64,000 nt of DNA from Marisa cornuarietis (Eukaryota; Mollusca; Gastropoda; Architaenioglossa; Ampullariidae): assembly GCA_004794655.1 (NCBI GenBank), contig SMMW01000504.1, forward strand, positions 558,001 to 622,000, given 5' to 3'. Position numbers and translations under genes: made by a program. Below, piece by piece: positions 1 to 12,519 of the stretch (position 1 is its first letter; each line of letters starts with the position of its first letter). Under the pieces are notes generated by a model. The model saw only the letters and a program-made list of their open reading frames with translations, searched no databases and was not told the origin of the DNA.

Positions 1-60
<60 letters not shown>
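1..60. repeat. (GAT)n microsatellite
   Basis: Uninterrupted GAT trinucleotide repeat of about 20 units that begins at the window edge, so its full length is unknown. It is one of several GAT/ATT arrays here; the longest is at 35.4 kb. Confidence 0.97.
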
Positions 61-61
<1 letters not shown>

Positions 62-328
62 CCAACCTTTTCGCGAGTAAAAGTTTCGATTAGGTGAAGA
101 GCTCTTTTACTACGATTGTCCGCCCTGCGATAAAAGCAGCCTTGGACACACCTGTCTTCCTGTGTTTAACAAAACGAAATCTCAGTATGTGTTACAATGT
201 ACTGAAAGAGGAATGAAAATCAATCAATCAATCTGTCTGTCGAATTTACACCACACTGATCATTTTAATTCCATATTAACAAACTGGTATATAAAGAACT
301 GAAACTATGGCGCCTGCACGCAAGCTCG

Positions 329-364
<36 letters not shown>

Positions 365-999
365 CGCACACACGCAAACACACAATATATATATATATAT
401 ACACAGAGAGATAGAGACAAACGCAGATCACAGGGTTAAAGCTTGCATAGACCTTCTCAAAAGGACACTAAGATAATGAAAGAAAAGTGGAAAGCGAGAG
501 AGAGAGAACAATAGAAGATTAGTTCTGTAATAACACTTACATAATCCATAGTCTGCCAATTTAATATCCGAATTGATCATTTGAAGGACGTTGCTTAGGA
601 GCAACTATTAAAATACTCAACGGGTTTCCCCAAAGACGAAGACTAATAAACGTTGCGGTGTAACGTGACGTAGCTGTGAGAGCTGCCTGTGTGGCGGGCA
701 GAGACAGAAATAGAAGTATTATCAACCATAAATTATTTCGAACTACTAGTTGAACAGAACTAAGGCATAAAATAAGAATAACACATTGTTTACTCATCAG
801 AATACACGATCAAACAGTTAAAGGAAATAAGTAACTATTTAGTCAATTCACTGTCATTTAAAATGCGTAGTTCTATGTGTAGTATCCTAAATATCAAATA
901 AATCCTATCCATTAAAAACGTTTATAGACATAAAGACAAAGTACTAGGTGATAATATAATATTGATTTTTATTGGTAAATTTTTGTATGTATGTGTGTA
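61..999. other. Non-coding AT-rich sequence
   Basis: I see no supported gene. It contains a CA array at about 331-362 and a TA array at about 387-400. The open frames here are short and have no recognisable content. Confidence 0.6.
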
Positions 1000-1850
1000 C
1001 AGAAATGTATATTTTGAATAAAAATGTGTATATGTGCATTGGATGTTATATAAAATCTGTATAATGTATTATAGATAGATCCTAAATATAACAATATCGA
1101 TGCAAGTTTAAGGGAGCAAAAAGAAATATCCTGTACCTTAATCAGGAGCTGGAGTGCAAGAGAGTGCACACACACACAAACGCTCACAGATACGCACGCA
1201 TGAAGTCTATAAACCTCCAGACAAGTATAACTACTAACAATAACGGCTTCTTTAGCGGACGAGTTCTGAATTGGGTGGTGAGTCCCTTCCTGCAGCGACG
1301 AGTAATAGATTGCAAGGTACATGTCACCCGAGGTGATTCCTAAGGAGCCCTGGTACACAAGTACTCCATTAGAGAGAAAAGACTGGCACAATCATACTCC
1401 CGTGAATGGTGTAATGCAAGTCAGGACTTGGCACAAACAAACCTGTTTTGACAGGTCATCTATATCTTAGCTGAAATATGTTTAATTTCGATCGTGCTGT
1501 AGCATGCGACTTGGTTTGTATGCATGCACATTCCTGTGTGAGGAGTGAAAGAAAGAGAGTGAGAATGAGCAAAAAGAGCAAGAGAGTGACAGAAAGAAAG
1601 TTGTGACAAAGAAAACAAAGAGAAGATAGTGGCATGTCACTGTCAAAAATATTACTCTAAAATAAGCATAGGATAAAACAAATCTGTTTTTTTCTGGCTT
1701 CACTGGTCTTTCTGTTTACCTCTTCTTTCTTTCTTTTTTGTTTCTTTCATGTTACTTAAATGCTTTAAATAGGTTCTCTGCAAAGTGTGACAATAGGTGT
1801 TTACTAAGCAAGTATTCGAAGTTGGGCTCAAGCCGAAATATGTGTACCTG
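1000..1850. repeat. Duplicated segment R1, copy 1
   Basis: This stretch aligns by eye, with moderate divergence, to about 12520-13410. Shared landmarks in the same order are TATTTTGAATAAAA, the GCACACACAC run after an AGCTGGAG motif, CATGTCACCCGAGG, and a purine-rich stretch followed by GCTTTAAATAGGTTCTCTG. Copies and order match a segmental duplication in direct orientation. No conserved reading frame was found in it. Confidence 0.8.
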
Positions 1851-1909
1851 GTACAAAAGGTGTATAATCAGCGCAAAGGGAGGTTTGATTTTACGAAGTA
1901 ATGTATAAT

Positions 1910-2575
1910 ATTCTTTTTTTTAATACAACTTTAATTCACAGACTTCACACTATAAAACTTATAGTTTGATGACATTTTAAAGGCTCAAACAAAACGATTT
2001 GATTTGCGTGATTGATTATTATCTAAAGTTAAAAATTATGTTTGATGTAAAATTGGAAAGCCAGAAATGAAATGTTATTTCCTGTATGTTTTATGTTTTC
2101 AACTTTATACGCGGATTAAAGAAGTTTATGTCACATGCTATGTTATTATCATACACATGTTTTCATCACTGTAATGAATAATTTTTCGTTAAACTCGACC
2201 TAACCCGTTAGACATCCTACTGCATATGCATCTTGTCCAGCATTTTTTCGTAGCAAGGAATAAAAATGGTTTTCTCTCTGAGTGCAAGGCCATGCATGAA
2301 ATGACATTTTCTTTAAATATAGTCGAGATACTAAAAATAATCTGATTGATCTTAGGAGAAAAATAGAGGACAGACGAGAAAGACGCTACAAAGGAGACCT
2401 GAAGAATATATTTTGACAAATTATTATAGAGGAAATAAAAGAAGAATTGGCTAAACTAGCGTAAAGGCCTAATATTTGCTTGGTACTGATAATGCTTTAT
2501 GTTTTTCCTGTCATTTTTGTTTTACAACGAAATCACTAACATTGATAGTTTATATATAGGGTGTTATTATTGTTT
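1910..2575. repeat. Duplicated segment R2, copy 1
   Basis: Aligns to about 14755-15445 in the same orientation. Both copies share a plus-strand reading frame over about 140 nt (about 2207-2345 here) beginning PLDI..HMHLVQ and ending VEILKII; this copy then meets a stop. It is either an old exon of an unrecognised gene or part of a repeat. R1 and R2 are about 75 nt apart here but 1.3 kb apart in the other copy. Confidence 0.75.
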
Positions 2576-2852
2576 ATTTTGTATTTATATTATTCGGTGC
2601 TAGAAGATTGAACGTAATACTCGTTGATCGCATAGCATGTTACACAGCTAAATGTTTTTACAGGTATAGTGACTGGATAGGGAAACGACTGTTGATGGAT
2701 CCTTTTCATAAAGGTTGACAAACGTAGCAAAAATGTGTTAAACTACAAGAAAACCGTCAATAAACGTGTACCCGTCTTCTTTTTAGATTATTACTCTGTG
2801 CTTCCTCTGTTCTCAGTATGAACACATTCTGACCTGCAATCTGGCCTAAGGC

Positions 2853-3036
2853 GGTCGGTCCAGTGACGCAACGGTTAGCGCCTGTCACCAATACAGTGAA
2901 TGTTGGCTGTCCTGGGTTCAGTTTTGGTCTCGGGCACGCTGTTCTTTCTCTGCATGTGGCATCTGTTTACAGGGCTGGCTGCCTTGCCGTGATATAGCCT
3001 TAGTTGCTGGCTCGGCGTAAAACACCAATTAAAAAA
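2853..3036 (+). mobile_element. tRNA-derived SINE
   Basis: The head carries A-box-like sequence (around GTCCAGTGACGC / GGTTAGCGC) and a B-box-like GGTTCA about 40 nt later, the layout of a pol III promoter. The body ends with a GATATAGCCTTAGTTGCTGG / CGGCGTAAAACACC tail followed by an A-run. I associate this tail with mollusc tRNA-SINEs from memory; family not verified. Its A-tail abuts a LINE fragment. Confidence 0.7.
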
Positions 3037-4030
3037 AAACAATCTGGCCATAGCAAAATCAGCGACATGGGTATTAGGCTCCTAGTGTTTTGGCTGAGCC
3101 ACTCGACGGCAACGTGTCACTCGAGAGATTTTTTGAGTAACCAGTTCGACTTCATCCTGCTTTCTAGATACTTCAAATACAGCATCAGCAAAGCCGAGAT
3201 GATGCGGAAATCGCCCATCACTTTGTCTTAAATGAACCTAAGGATGAAGCGCCACTAAAGCGTCCCATAATTCTTTTTGTTTTAGAGAAGCTTCAAAACC
3301 CAAATTTTGCTGAAATTTGCATGGCCAACGTTGGAGGTAAATTTGTTGCATTAAACTTGGAGGAATGTGGAGAAAAGCATCAAACATCAAAGAGGTGTTA
3401 TTGTCAACAGCCTAGCGTGTGCAAGGGCATCAGAAAAGAACTTGGAGTCACCAATGACATCCTGTGAATCTCTGTGCGGAGAGAAATAAACAAGAAAATA
3501 AGAAGCAGATTTTAAGTGTAAAGAAATGAATTGTGCCACCAGGGAATGGATAAAGACAGCATGGAAGAACTGGATCGAGGCCTAGTGCTAGACTATTGAA
3601 GAGGAAATAATACAGGATGGCAGCAAGAAGGCCTACCAAATACTAAAGACCCTCACCAAGTTTGGTCAAGACACAATCAAAGAGCAATATCCGAAGCCTA
3701 GGAGAACAGTTAACATCCTAAGACAAAAAAACTTGACTGGAAACGCAAATATGTCCCCCAAAATGAACGCAGTCACTAGGCATACTACTTTAACTAGAAC
3801 TACCGAACAGTAAGACCAATCAGACAAACAAGCAAAGTCTTCATGAAAGTAATACAGAATCCTATCAGCCCTACCAATGAAAACTATAAGCTGAGAAACA
3901 GGCTGGTTTTCAGACTAGGTAGGATCACAGTTGTGAAGATCTGTAACTGTCGCATCCTGATAAAAAAAAGCAACTGCAGCATCACTGGGATCTGTATCAC
4001 AACTTCATAGATTTATAAAGAGACGAGAGG
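3037..4030 (+). mobile_element. Decayed non-LTR (RTE-like) LINE fragment
   Basis: Translation in shifting frames matches the LINE at 52.9-55.96 kb: a GIRLL...DFILLSRYFK segment corresponds to its endonuclease C-terminus (GIRLLDF, DYILLPRRFK), and near 3930-4010 pieces resembling ..IFNC..L.. and ..WDLYHNFIDL match its reverse transcriptase. Many stops and frameshifts; not functional. The 3' part is missing and probably continues as the separate fragment at 5.1-5.8 kb. Confidence 0.7.
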
Positions 4031-4139
4031 CTAAGATAGGTGATAGCATGTGATAAACTTATATAAGTGCTGTATTAAAGCCATTGCATTACTTCTAAAT
4101 AACGAAACAAGGATCTATCTTGTGGATAAATGAAGCTGT

Positions 4140-4570
4140 ATTGTGTTGTATTACCTGTCAGTCTGCGTCCTTTTAGGGCAGTGCTGGTGAACGTCCGGCT
4201 CGAGAACTAATTTAATCCGGCCTGCCAAGGCAATCCTTCGAGTCTGCACTGAAAACGCACCTCTTCCTTGAGCATTACTCCTAACACAGTCCACACAATG
4301 CTCGTCCTTCTTACTCCCCCCCTTCTGCTCTTGCTACTTTTCTACCATCTTTCTCTGCAGAATCACTATATTCTCTGTTCCTGTTACTTGGTGTCTTTTG
4401 TGCTCATCTTTGTTTTCTGTTTGTCGTCAGTACTGTTGTTTATTCTTCCGCCCCTCGTATTCTATCCATGTAGTCCATGTCTCTTCCCCTTTTTAAGCGC
4501 TAAGAGCATGCTCTCTATGAGTGTGAATATGCGCTATACAAATCTTCATTTATTATTATTATTATATAGA
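4140..4570 (+). mobile_element. 3' end of an L2/CR1-type LINE
   Basis: Near-identical in layout to 48.43-49.11 kb and related to 11.43-11.94 kb. The last coding residues correspond to the ..LFLEHYS terminus seen at 48.8 kb, followed by a T/C-rich 3' UTR, then ATGCGCTATACAAAT and an ATT repeat, the terminal arrangement of L2/CR1-clade elements. Severely 5'-truncated. Confidence 0.75.
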
Positions 4571-5109
4571 GTCGAGGGGTTATGATTTGTGATGGTATGT
4601 GATGCGAAAATTAAATATCAAAGGTGGTCTCGTCCAAGTTATTTAAGTGCTGTATAAAAGAATTATGCATGCATGTGACCTATACCCTAAGCCAACGGTA
4701 AACCACTTACGGTTTGTTATTGGTTATTGATACGCGTAGCCTTGTCGGCTCAAGCAACAAAAACAATGATCATCGACATTGCTGTGTACTTTAGTTTACA
4801 ACTCAGGTCTAAAATTATCCTTTCATGAATTTTCAGGGACGAGTAAATGAAAAAGTTTAGACACTGTAAATAACATAAATTTCTCCCTCAAAAGGAGATA
4901 CCAAATTGTCATGTTCATTACTGTTATTTTTAAGACAATGCGGCGAAACTACAGCAACATAAAATAAAGCAGACTAATTTTTTCAGTAGATAATTTTTTA
5001 CGGCCCGCGAACTATCTTATTAATATAAAAATAAACATGTTCTAGCATTACCTCTATTTCCTGTGCTGCTTTCTGGAGAACATATCCATGAAACCCTTTA
5101 AAACCATCA
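4571..5109. other. Non-coding, nothing recognised
   Basis: AT-rich sequence with no supported exon, RNA gene or repeat in my reading. Confidence 0.5.
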
Positions 5110-5790
5110 CACTTCCATTTCCGTTTGTAGAAGGCCGATTTGCAGCCTATGCTTTTCAGACGCTATCGATATGAGAGCAGACACTAACAGAGACCTGCAA
5201 AACTTTACAGACTAACATTTCAAACGCATATGGAAAAGAGACCAGTACTGAAAAAAGTATAGTCATGATCATTGGCGATAAAAAAGCAGATATCTAAATA
5301 AACGAAGTAAAGCCCAACGTGGTAAGGAGCTTTACGTATTTGGGAGCAGCCCTCTCAAGTGACGACAACTCCATGAAGTATATCCACATCAGATTGCAAC
5401 ATCAACATCAGCAATAGCTAGGCTAGACAGGGTCTGGCACAGCCATAACACCAGGTTTACTCTAAAATACGAACACTTGTAAAAAGGATCGGGATTGACA
5501 GAGGTGAAACGTGAAACCTACTTGACAATACAGAGAGGAGAATGCCGGTATTGAGAATAAATGACCGAGACCGCTGCTCCAGATCTTGTACAGAGAAAAT
5601 ATTACCAATGACTTCGTACAAATCATAGTAGCCACAGTCGTAGGACATAAGGAATTTCTGCTTGCAGCAGTCAAGTGAAGTAAGTTGATCTGGGTTGTGC
5701 ATGTGCCTCGGCGCGACACTTTGACAAAGATTGTCGCTAAATACACCTTGCAGGGTAATCGACGCGTCAATGGCCAGACTCCCTAACTTA
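5110..5790 (+). mobile_element. RTE-like LINE fragment (RT C-terminal region)
   Basis: Matches the reverse complement of about 53.45-53.75 kb: the stretch ACTAACATTTCAAACGCATA..GAGACCAG corresponds to the LINE at 52.9-55.96 kb just after its polymerase motif. It is followed by a ..FTYLGAALSSD.. segment typical of the region downstream of RT. Heavily mutated. A possible 3' continuation of the fragment at 3.0-4.0 kb, with other repeats between. Confidence 0.65.
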
Positions 5791-6177
5791 AGCAGCCAGT
5801 TCCAAGGCCATACTGACCAGGAGCAGACCGCCCCATCGTCTCATGCGCGGCACAGAGAAACGTCCAAAGAAGAAGTCGGCTGAATTGGCCATGAGAATTA
5901 GCAACATTGTACAGCGATATGATCGTCTTCTGTACCTTCGATCATTAGCTTACCTGTCATATTGATTAACAACACTTTTCATATCTTAATGTTGAAAAAC
6001 ATCGACTTTAATAGCTCACATGAACTTTAACTAATGTTATAAATGTTGAAATTAAGTATTATTTTAACTGTTAAACTTATTTTGATGTTTACATGAAAAT
6101 AATTATTTGAATTTGAATTAAATTTTTCATTCACTTCATAATTTTTTTAGTTGAAATTTCATTTTGAGGATTAAGTG

Positions 6178-6215
6178 TCTGGGGATTAAGTGTCTGGGGA
6201 TTAAGTGTCTGGGAT
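6178..6215. repeat. Short minisatellite GGGGATTAAGTGTCT
   Basis: About three head-to-tail copies of a 14-15-nt unit reading GATTAAGTGTCTGGG, followed by GGGATTCGAATC. A diverged version with about four units lies at 22815-22890, also followed by GGGATTC. Confidence 0.85.
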
Positions 6216-8828
6216 TCGAATCTAATTTTGTTTTACAGATGAAAATTAAAATCGGATCACCTGTTTAATAATTTAAAAGCAAATCATTAAAGGCACAGAG
6301 CTCGATACCCCAGTCTGTTCATTTTTCTCTCTTCTCACAACTTCTTTCCGTGTAATGGGCTCGTACCCGGTACCTTTTTTCAAACACAACATTGAGTCGC
6401 ATGTGATCTCCAGAAAGATAGCTGTACCGAAACACCTGCTAAAACATTTTTTTGTGGTAGGGATGATTTTTTGTTTTATAATTACAACGTGCAAGGTCTT
6501 CCACTTGTGTTCGATATATTACGTGGAACATTTATTATAAAACAATTTTGAAACACTAAGAAAGCTTTGGGCCCTGGCGTTTATTTGTAAAATTGGAAAT
6601 AAAGGGGAAAATCCACTAATGCTTATAAAAAACAATTCGTCCAGATCCAGCTTTTACCACAAACATTAAACACTTTTTAAATACAACTTAGAAATTTACG
6701 TTTCGACATTTCTGACTGACATATGAACGAACAGATCATAATGCTCTAAAGCGTCAGTTCAAGATGGCCTTTCTTTCTTCTTCTTGTGTGTTTTATTTTA
6801 CAAGTGCACACAGAGTTTACGTTCATTTCTTGAAAAATAGGTCAAAGAAGGGTGCAAGGTCAAGTTAAGCACGATTGTGTCTTTTATTAAATTTATTGCA
6901 GGGGCTGTTCGTGTTTCCACACCACATTGTACAACAGTACTAAATACTGCCTTCATTGTTCAGCCGTCCTCATGGGAACTAATCTATAAACACAGTGCTA
7001 GGGGTGAGAGGTCAAGCAGACTTGGCACGAATGTAGTAACAAGAGCCGTTACTTTTAACACCACGACTCCCAAAGCTCCCCTTAGAAGCAACATAGGAAA
7101 GATCTTCACATAACTGACACAACATTACTTTGTTCTGTAAACTTTTTGATCACGTCTTAGCACTTACAAATTCATAACCTCGTAGACTAAAACATCGATG
7201 CAATTTTAAGCAATATTCATCGACATTCCACACACATCGTTTGTTTTCATGGAAATGTTTAAATTCTAATGGAATCCCTTTTACTGTAGTTATGATTTAC
7301 TTTGTTTTGTTGTTTGTTTGTTTTTTTTGATCTTTCTTTTCCTTTTGGATTTTTTGAAACTTTTCTTTGTTCTTTGTTCTTTATCATTGCTTAATATTCT
7401 TGTATTCATTCTTTCTCTCTTCCTTGCTTTTATACATTTCAATTTTTCGTTTTTTTTTTACAATTTTATTTTCTTTTTTAAAACTGACATATTCCATTTA
7501 ATAAATCTGCACTAATTTTTAGTTATAACAAACAAAATTGAACGAAATAAACCACAGAAGTAATTGTCAATCTAAGGTATACATTTGAGATATAAATATG
7601 TATTGTACATTAATATAAATTCACGTTTACACCTGTTAATCCAATTCACACAAGTTCGAAGTAAAACTTCAGTAACAGTAATTATATTGATACTATAAAT
7701 ATGCATACTCTGTACTTCTAAACATTTATGTTTTATGTACATATATCTCGAGAGGAATTAAAAATAAAATGAGGTCTTGAAATATACTAATAATCTTACT
7801 GGAAACAGACTTCATATGCCATGAAAAACTAACTTTAATTGTTTATTAGGTCGTTGTCAAAACACCCCTGCTGCAAGGGCCAACATCACGGATACAGCAT
7901 TTACGAAACTGTTTTAATCATTCTTTATAATAAGTATTTTAGAATAATTTATTTCCACCTTGAGAGTGCCTATATCAGTTACTATATTGCCAAGCAAGTA
8001 TTAAAAAAATTCAAGAATTGAAAATTAAAGGTGTAATGTTTTTATATTCTTCGGTATATTGTTCATCATCGACATCACAGCGTGAAATAATGGAGTCCTG
8101 GCACAAAGCAAATTCTGCTATATATATATATATATAAAATCAGCCGGTTTATATTTGAGCTTAGGACTAACGACGACGAGCTCTGATATGCATTTGACCA
8201 TAGTGCGTAGTCGTGTGGAAACGTACTCTCCAGACCTGTTGCCGTAGTTATTTAGAATATTAATGACTTTTATTATGAAGCCGCAAGTCATCTGGCACCA
8301 AACACCTCATATGATATCACTGTGGGCAACAACCATATTCTTGACGTCCTTACTAGTTTGCTTCGGACGTTTACCATCCTTTAGTGCCTTTAAAAGCTAA
8401 GGTGTCATTACGAAGATTAACCCAGAAAGTTTTGTATCCCAGGCGAGTTAAGGGTCGTCAGTGTTGTATTGTGTGCTTACACTGATCAGGCTTAGAGAAA
8501 AATGGGAGCGAAATTCTGGTACTGAAAGATAGTTTAGATCTCCCGAAAAGACAAAGTTTGAAAGTTGGGATATCCGTGTGACAAGGTTATCAAAACATCG
8601 CTGCTGAAACAATCAGTAACACGGGTACAACAACCATCATATGTTTATAGAGTTTTCAACAAATAAATCTTAATCGTACTTTCCTACGTGCCTCGAAACG
8701 TTTCTTCTTTTATGTTGGCAAAATAGATTTTGAACAGCTTATGTTTGTCCTTTGACTTTGCGCTATTGACTTTTTGATAGGGAGCGCAAGATGGCGGTAA
8801 AAGTGTTTCATATATTTCCTGCAATCTA
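6216..8828. other. Non-coding AT-rich flank
   Basis: I see nothing supported as a gene. The sequence holds T-rich low-complexity tracts near 7.3-7.5 kb, which generate Phe/Leu-rich open frames, and a TA array at about 8119-8137. It lies just downstream (minus strand) of the helicase-copy terminal exon at 8829. Confidence 0.5.
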
Positions 8829-9193
8829 TTAGTCCCATTCATATCCAGATGGAGGGCATACGACCACGAGTTGTGAGGAACACCTCGACATGGCGCGTAG
8901 TCGCGTCAAGACATACACACCTTTACTGTCGTCGTAGTTATTCAGAACAACAACGACTTTTCTCATTAAACCGTAGACTAATTGCTGTTGTGCCGCCCAC
9001 ACGACGTCACTGCGGGCTGTAGCCACGTCCTCGATGTCTGTATCACTCATCACACGTACAGGAACTCCAGCTTCTGACAACGCCGTCAACAGAGGGGCGG
9101 CCTCTCGAAGTTTAACCCAAGACAGAATCATTACGTCTCTGTTCTTTAGGCTGGGTCTTTTGCTAGCAGTAGTAACATCAGTGTTGACTGGTT
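8829..9193 (-). pseudogene. Copy A terminal exon: SF1 helicase C-terminal motifs
   Basis: Open to a TAA at 8829-8831. It encodes the second RecA-like domain end: a motif-IV-like MILSW strand, SDIEDVATARSDVVWAA-type residues, an LVYGLMRKVVVVL strand resembling motif V, and AMSRCSSQLVVVCP resembling motif VI. Very close to the plus-strand exon 22 (the block DVATARSDVVWAA is identical). The minus-strand acceptor GATTCAG|AA places the exon start at 9193. The reading frame has survived without stops, suggesting a young duplication or residual constraint. Confidence 0.8.
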
Positions 9194-10586
9194 CTGAATC
9201 AAGGTGTATGATCATAAAATATGTTATTACAGGTTTTTTTAAAGTCATTCATTACACAGACAAAGTGAGCTGCGGCTTGTATAGTTTGACATTATTTATT
9301 AGGGCAACAGCAAATAAAGTAAAAGTAAGATATAATATTTATCATAGCTTGTGATTTCTAAACATTAAAAGGTTTCCCTTTTGGTCCATAGCTGAAAAAT
9401 ATCCTCATTGCTTACAAAAGAGTATTTAAGAGGAAATTGATACCAGAATTATCATGGGTAGTAAAGGCAGCGGAAGGGCAGACTTTTCTTTAAATTCTCT
9501 AGCTCTGGACATTATGTCATTGTCACAAACCTGATGTTTGTTTTTACTGAGAAAAGGATGGCCATGGAGAAGGAGGGGGGAGGTGCGAAAGGCGAGCGGT
9601 CGGCGCGTGTGTCGGCGTGTGAGTCATGAGATGGCTGACAGGTTAATTAAGGGCTGTTGAAAGGATGGGATGGAAAGAGTGGAGAACGCTGAAAAGAGTG
9701 TTTTGTTGTGTTTTTGATTTTATTAGTGCGCTGGTCTCCTCCTTGACTGGAGCTGGGAACGCGACATTCTCCTCGGTGTGTTGGAAAGTCCTGACCAGAC
9801 TTGATTTGTGTAACAAGTCCTGACCAGAAATTTGTCATGTTGAACCTGTTGAGGTGAGTGCATGTCTATGTCAATTTTTGTGGTTGATATTTTTTGACTG
9901 CTGTAAATTTAAATGGTGGAGTTTGAGAGAGTGATTATATAATTTTTTGTATGAGATAAATATATGAAGGCATGTTATTGTTTGTGGGGGGAATGTTTAG
10001 ACATTGATATACCGTTGGTTAAAGATGGTTATTTTCTGTCTAGGTTTGTTTTGGGTTTTGTTTTATTCGTTCTTCTGGATATCTACTGCGTGTCCGTCGG
10101 CTGTCGGGTTGGAATGTACCTAGAATTGGAAAGATCGACAGGACCAGAGACTGTTGTGTGTGGTTTGTGTATTGTTTTCTTTTGGAGAGACTGGTTCGCG
10201 GAGGACTGCGCCTTCAGGAGTGAAGGAACATTGGACTCTTGACTGGAGATGGAACTATGAATAAACATATCGGATTCCTGACTGGAAAGGGAACTGGGTT
10301 TTGGTGTTTGCCTTGAATTCTTACAAATTACATTTATCTTTTAAATTTAACTGGTGTTATGTTATGATCTCGTCTGAAAGTCACTGTAGAGTGCACGTGA
10401 CAGTCATGAATGTTCACTGTGCAAACAATTAGTAGACCATGGAACGCTTACATTTTTACCGGTCCTATGGTAAAATTTACTGCATATTGTAACTGGCTCA
10501 CTATCACTGTGTAAACTTATACTGTAATTATATAAAGAAAACTGGATTCTACTACTAACATTACTACTACTAATAATAACACCTAC
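9194..10586. other. Intron-equivalent of copy A with LTR-like repeat
   Basis: Separates exons 22 and 21 of copy A. It contains the dispersed repeat described at 9940-10400; the remainder is GT-rich, non-coding sequence with no further exon. Confidence 0.6.
9940..10400 (+). repeat. Dispersed LTR-like repeat, copy 1
   Basis: Aligns with about 63480-63920 in the same orientation. Shared blocks are ATTGATATACCG, GTTATTTTCTGTC, GAGACTGTTGTGTGTGG, TTCTGGAGAGACTGG-like, GGAGGACTG.GCCTTCAG, GGGAACTGGGTT and CACTGTAGAGTGCACGTGA. A GAATAAACAT in this copy could be a polyadenylation signal, as in an LTR. No flanking gag/pol was seen, so a solo LTR or an unclassified repeat is possible. Confidence 0.65.
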
Positions 10587-10993
10587 CAGAAGCAGACACC
10601 CCTAGTCGGAGTTCTGTGCACAAGAATCTTGCAACGTTTTTCCCGCAAGCAGCACAGTCTTCAACTCTCAGACACCCATGGTCCCGAGCTGAATGATAGA
10701 CCCACTCAACGGGTGGACCGTCTGAGTGATCTGGGACATTCCGTTCGCTATACTCATGAACGGTGCGATTTCTGAATTCGACAGCCAGTTTTACTTCACG
10801 GGTCACCGATGGAGGTGAGCGGAGTGATCTGGTGAAACAAACCAGTTCCAAAGCGTTTGTTTCCTCTTCGAGTAGCTCTTCTGGCGCGAGGTGGTCCTGG
10901 CAACTGGCAGCCCAAAAATGGAGATCACCATTTCTACTCTGAATTCGTCTCAACAGATTGGCCCAGAAATATTGGAAGATGTAGTACTGCGAC
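10587..10993 (-). pseudogene. Copy A exon 21: helicase middle segment
   Basis: Open throughout. Contains the HFWAASC block (probable motif III region), a FTRSLRSPP segment, RNVPDHSDGPPVEW and a terminal CAACGKNVARFLC block. The Gly in CG aligns with the TGA stop of the plus-strand exon 21, which shows that a sense codon is ancestral at that site. Bounded by CGATAG|G acceptor and TCTG|GTAGGT donor on the minus strand. Confidence 0.8.
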
Positions 10994-12272
10994 CTATCGA
11001 GGTGGGACAAGAACATCCTGTATCAGTCATTGTCTTGGGAGTATTTGGGAGTAAAATCAATTTCAAGGAACACAAAACATACTTAGTAGCACAAATACGC
11101 GTCTGTTTGATGTTTTTAGTAAACCACTTAGGATCCGTTTTGGAAGTAAAATTATTATCCTATCCTGCTGTAGCTACTTTTTTATGTCCCCATATCTCAA
11201 ATGCATACTATCACCAGGTTTTCAAATTATTTCAGCAGACTTACAACTTAGCTTCTGTATTGCGTTTTGTATTTCAATGGTCACTCTTCTGACTGCTATT
11301 TTAAGGCATTCACCGCTGTTAACTAGTTTCTAGGTAAGGGAGAAGCTCATTTAAGAAAAGCAACAATTTAATTTTACTATAATTTGAAAATTAATCTGTT
11401 TTCATTAATAGCTACCCATCCGTTCTTGCAATTAGTAGAAAATGTCCGTGCTGTGTTTTAGTTTCATTGCAGGATCCTGGTGTGACTATTTTTCTGAACT
11501 TCTCTTCCCCTGCATAACCATATCCCAAATATTCTTGTCACCAGAACAACAAAATACGGCCACAGGATTGTTTGTTACTGTACAGCAAAATAACGAAACT
11601 CTCTACCTTTCCATATCCGCCACCTACTGCACTATAAACACACCTCTTCCTTGAGCATTACTCCTACTAACAGTGCACACAACGCTAGTCCATCTTCCCC
11701 ACCCCCATTTTTCATCCATTGGCTGTTTCCCTACTCTTCTTCGTCTACAGAATCAAGATACCCCCAGTACTTGTTATCCGATTCCTCTTTGAGTTGTCTA
11801 TATTTGTCTTTTATTAGTCCTCAGTGCTGCTCTTCATCATTCTTAATATGGTGTCTTTGTCTCATTCTTGTTTCCTTATGAAAGGCAATGTGAGCTATAT
11901 GAATAACGCTTTGTTTTATTATTATGATTATTATTAAGTTTGAACTTCAGACGAATTCGCAGGACTGGCCGATGCATAGTGCTCAAATGACTTTGCAAAG
12001 AAACGACAGTTGATGCTAAATGAAACACGTCATCTGCAAACATCGTGAGAAAACTTTTATCTGATAATATCTTAAGAACCAATGCTGTCTATTTAATCTT
12101 TTGTTATCATATAATGAGTACACAAATGAAAAGATAAGTGTTTCTGTGTGATAGAGATAAAATGTTGCATGTGTGTGTGTATGTAATACATTATTATGTG
12201 TGCATGAGCTAATCACTTGTGTTAGTGTGTGTGTGTGTGTGCTCGTGAGTGCGCGCGTACATAAGAACTTAC
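10994..12272. other. Intron-equivalent of copy A
   Basis: Holds an L2/CR1-type LINE 3' end (11.43-11.94 kb) and a TG-rich microsatellite at about 12165-12245, just outside the exon 20 remnant. No other gene signal. Confidence 0.6.
11430..11940 (+). mobile_element. 3' end of an L2/CR1-type LINE
   Basis: Diverged relative of 48.43-49.11 kb: shared order of CTGTGTTTTA, TTCATTGCAGG, GTCACCAGAACAACAA, CTCTCTCCCTTTCCATATCCGCCACC-like sequence, ACACCTCTTCCTTGAGCATTACTCC and a 3' tail ending in ATT repeats near 11.93 kb. 5'-truncated. Confidence 0.75.
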
Positions 12273-12502
12273 ATCAAGTCGGGCCCCACTTCGTCGGCGA
12301 TCACGTACAACGGTCCACCCGCTCGAGTTCATTCAAAGCTGCCTCCACGCCAGCCTTCTGTCTAAAGTTCTTATTTATGAATATAAAACGCCCTGACGTG
12401 TCTTCGTCTTTTTGCTGTATTTTAAGTATGACCCGTAGCAGGTGGCAAAGCCTGAATGTTGCTGCGAGACTACGGTCCCACGTACTCAAGACGCAGACGT
12501 TA
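12273..12502 (-). pseudogene. Copy A exon 20 remnant with frameshift
   Basis: Starts abruptly with a segment matching VHVLSIWERSRAATF of the main gene (here VCVLSTWDRSLAATF) and ends at a GAT|GTAAGT donor. The downstream PLYVIADEVGPDL (Walker B, motif II) is in a different frame from the upstream part; the shift lies at about 12305-12320, where the upstream frame runs into TGA. Sequence beyond 12502 is segment R1, so the Walker A half is gone. Confidence 0.75.
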
Positions 12503-12519
12503 TTGCTCTATTGTAAATG

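Larger units (their letters stand above)
8829..12502 (-). pseudogene. Helicase-end copy A (three exons, 5'-truncated)
   Basis: A minus-strand copy of the last three exons of the main gene: 12502-12273 (partial exon 20), 10993-10587 (exon 21) and 9193-8829 (exon 22, with stop). Exon borders and phases match the plus-strand gene: GAT|GTAAGT donor in phase 2, a G-initial acceptor, a TCTG|GTAGGT donor in phase 1, and an AA-initial acceptor. Copy A lacks everything upstream of the middle of exon 20, including the Walker A motif, and carries a one-base frameshift in exon 20, so it cannot make a working NTPase. Exons 21 and 22 are open. Either a relic, or part of a gene whose 5' end was replaced. 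Confidence 0.8.

Noticed and set aside
2853..2925. Functional tRNA gene
   Set aside because: A and B boxes are present but no cloverleaf with acceptor stem is apparent, and it continues into a SINE body and A-tail.
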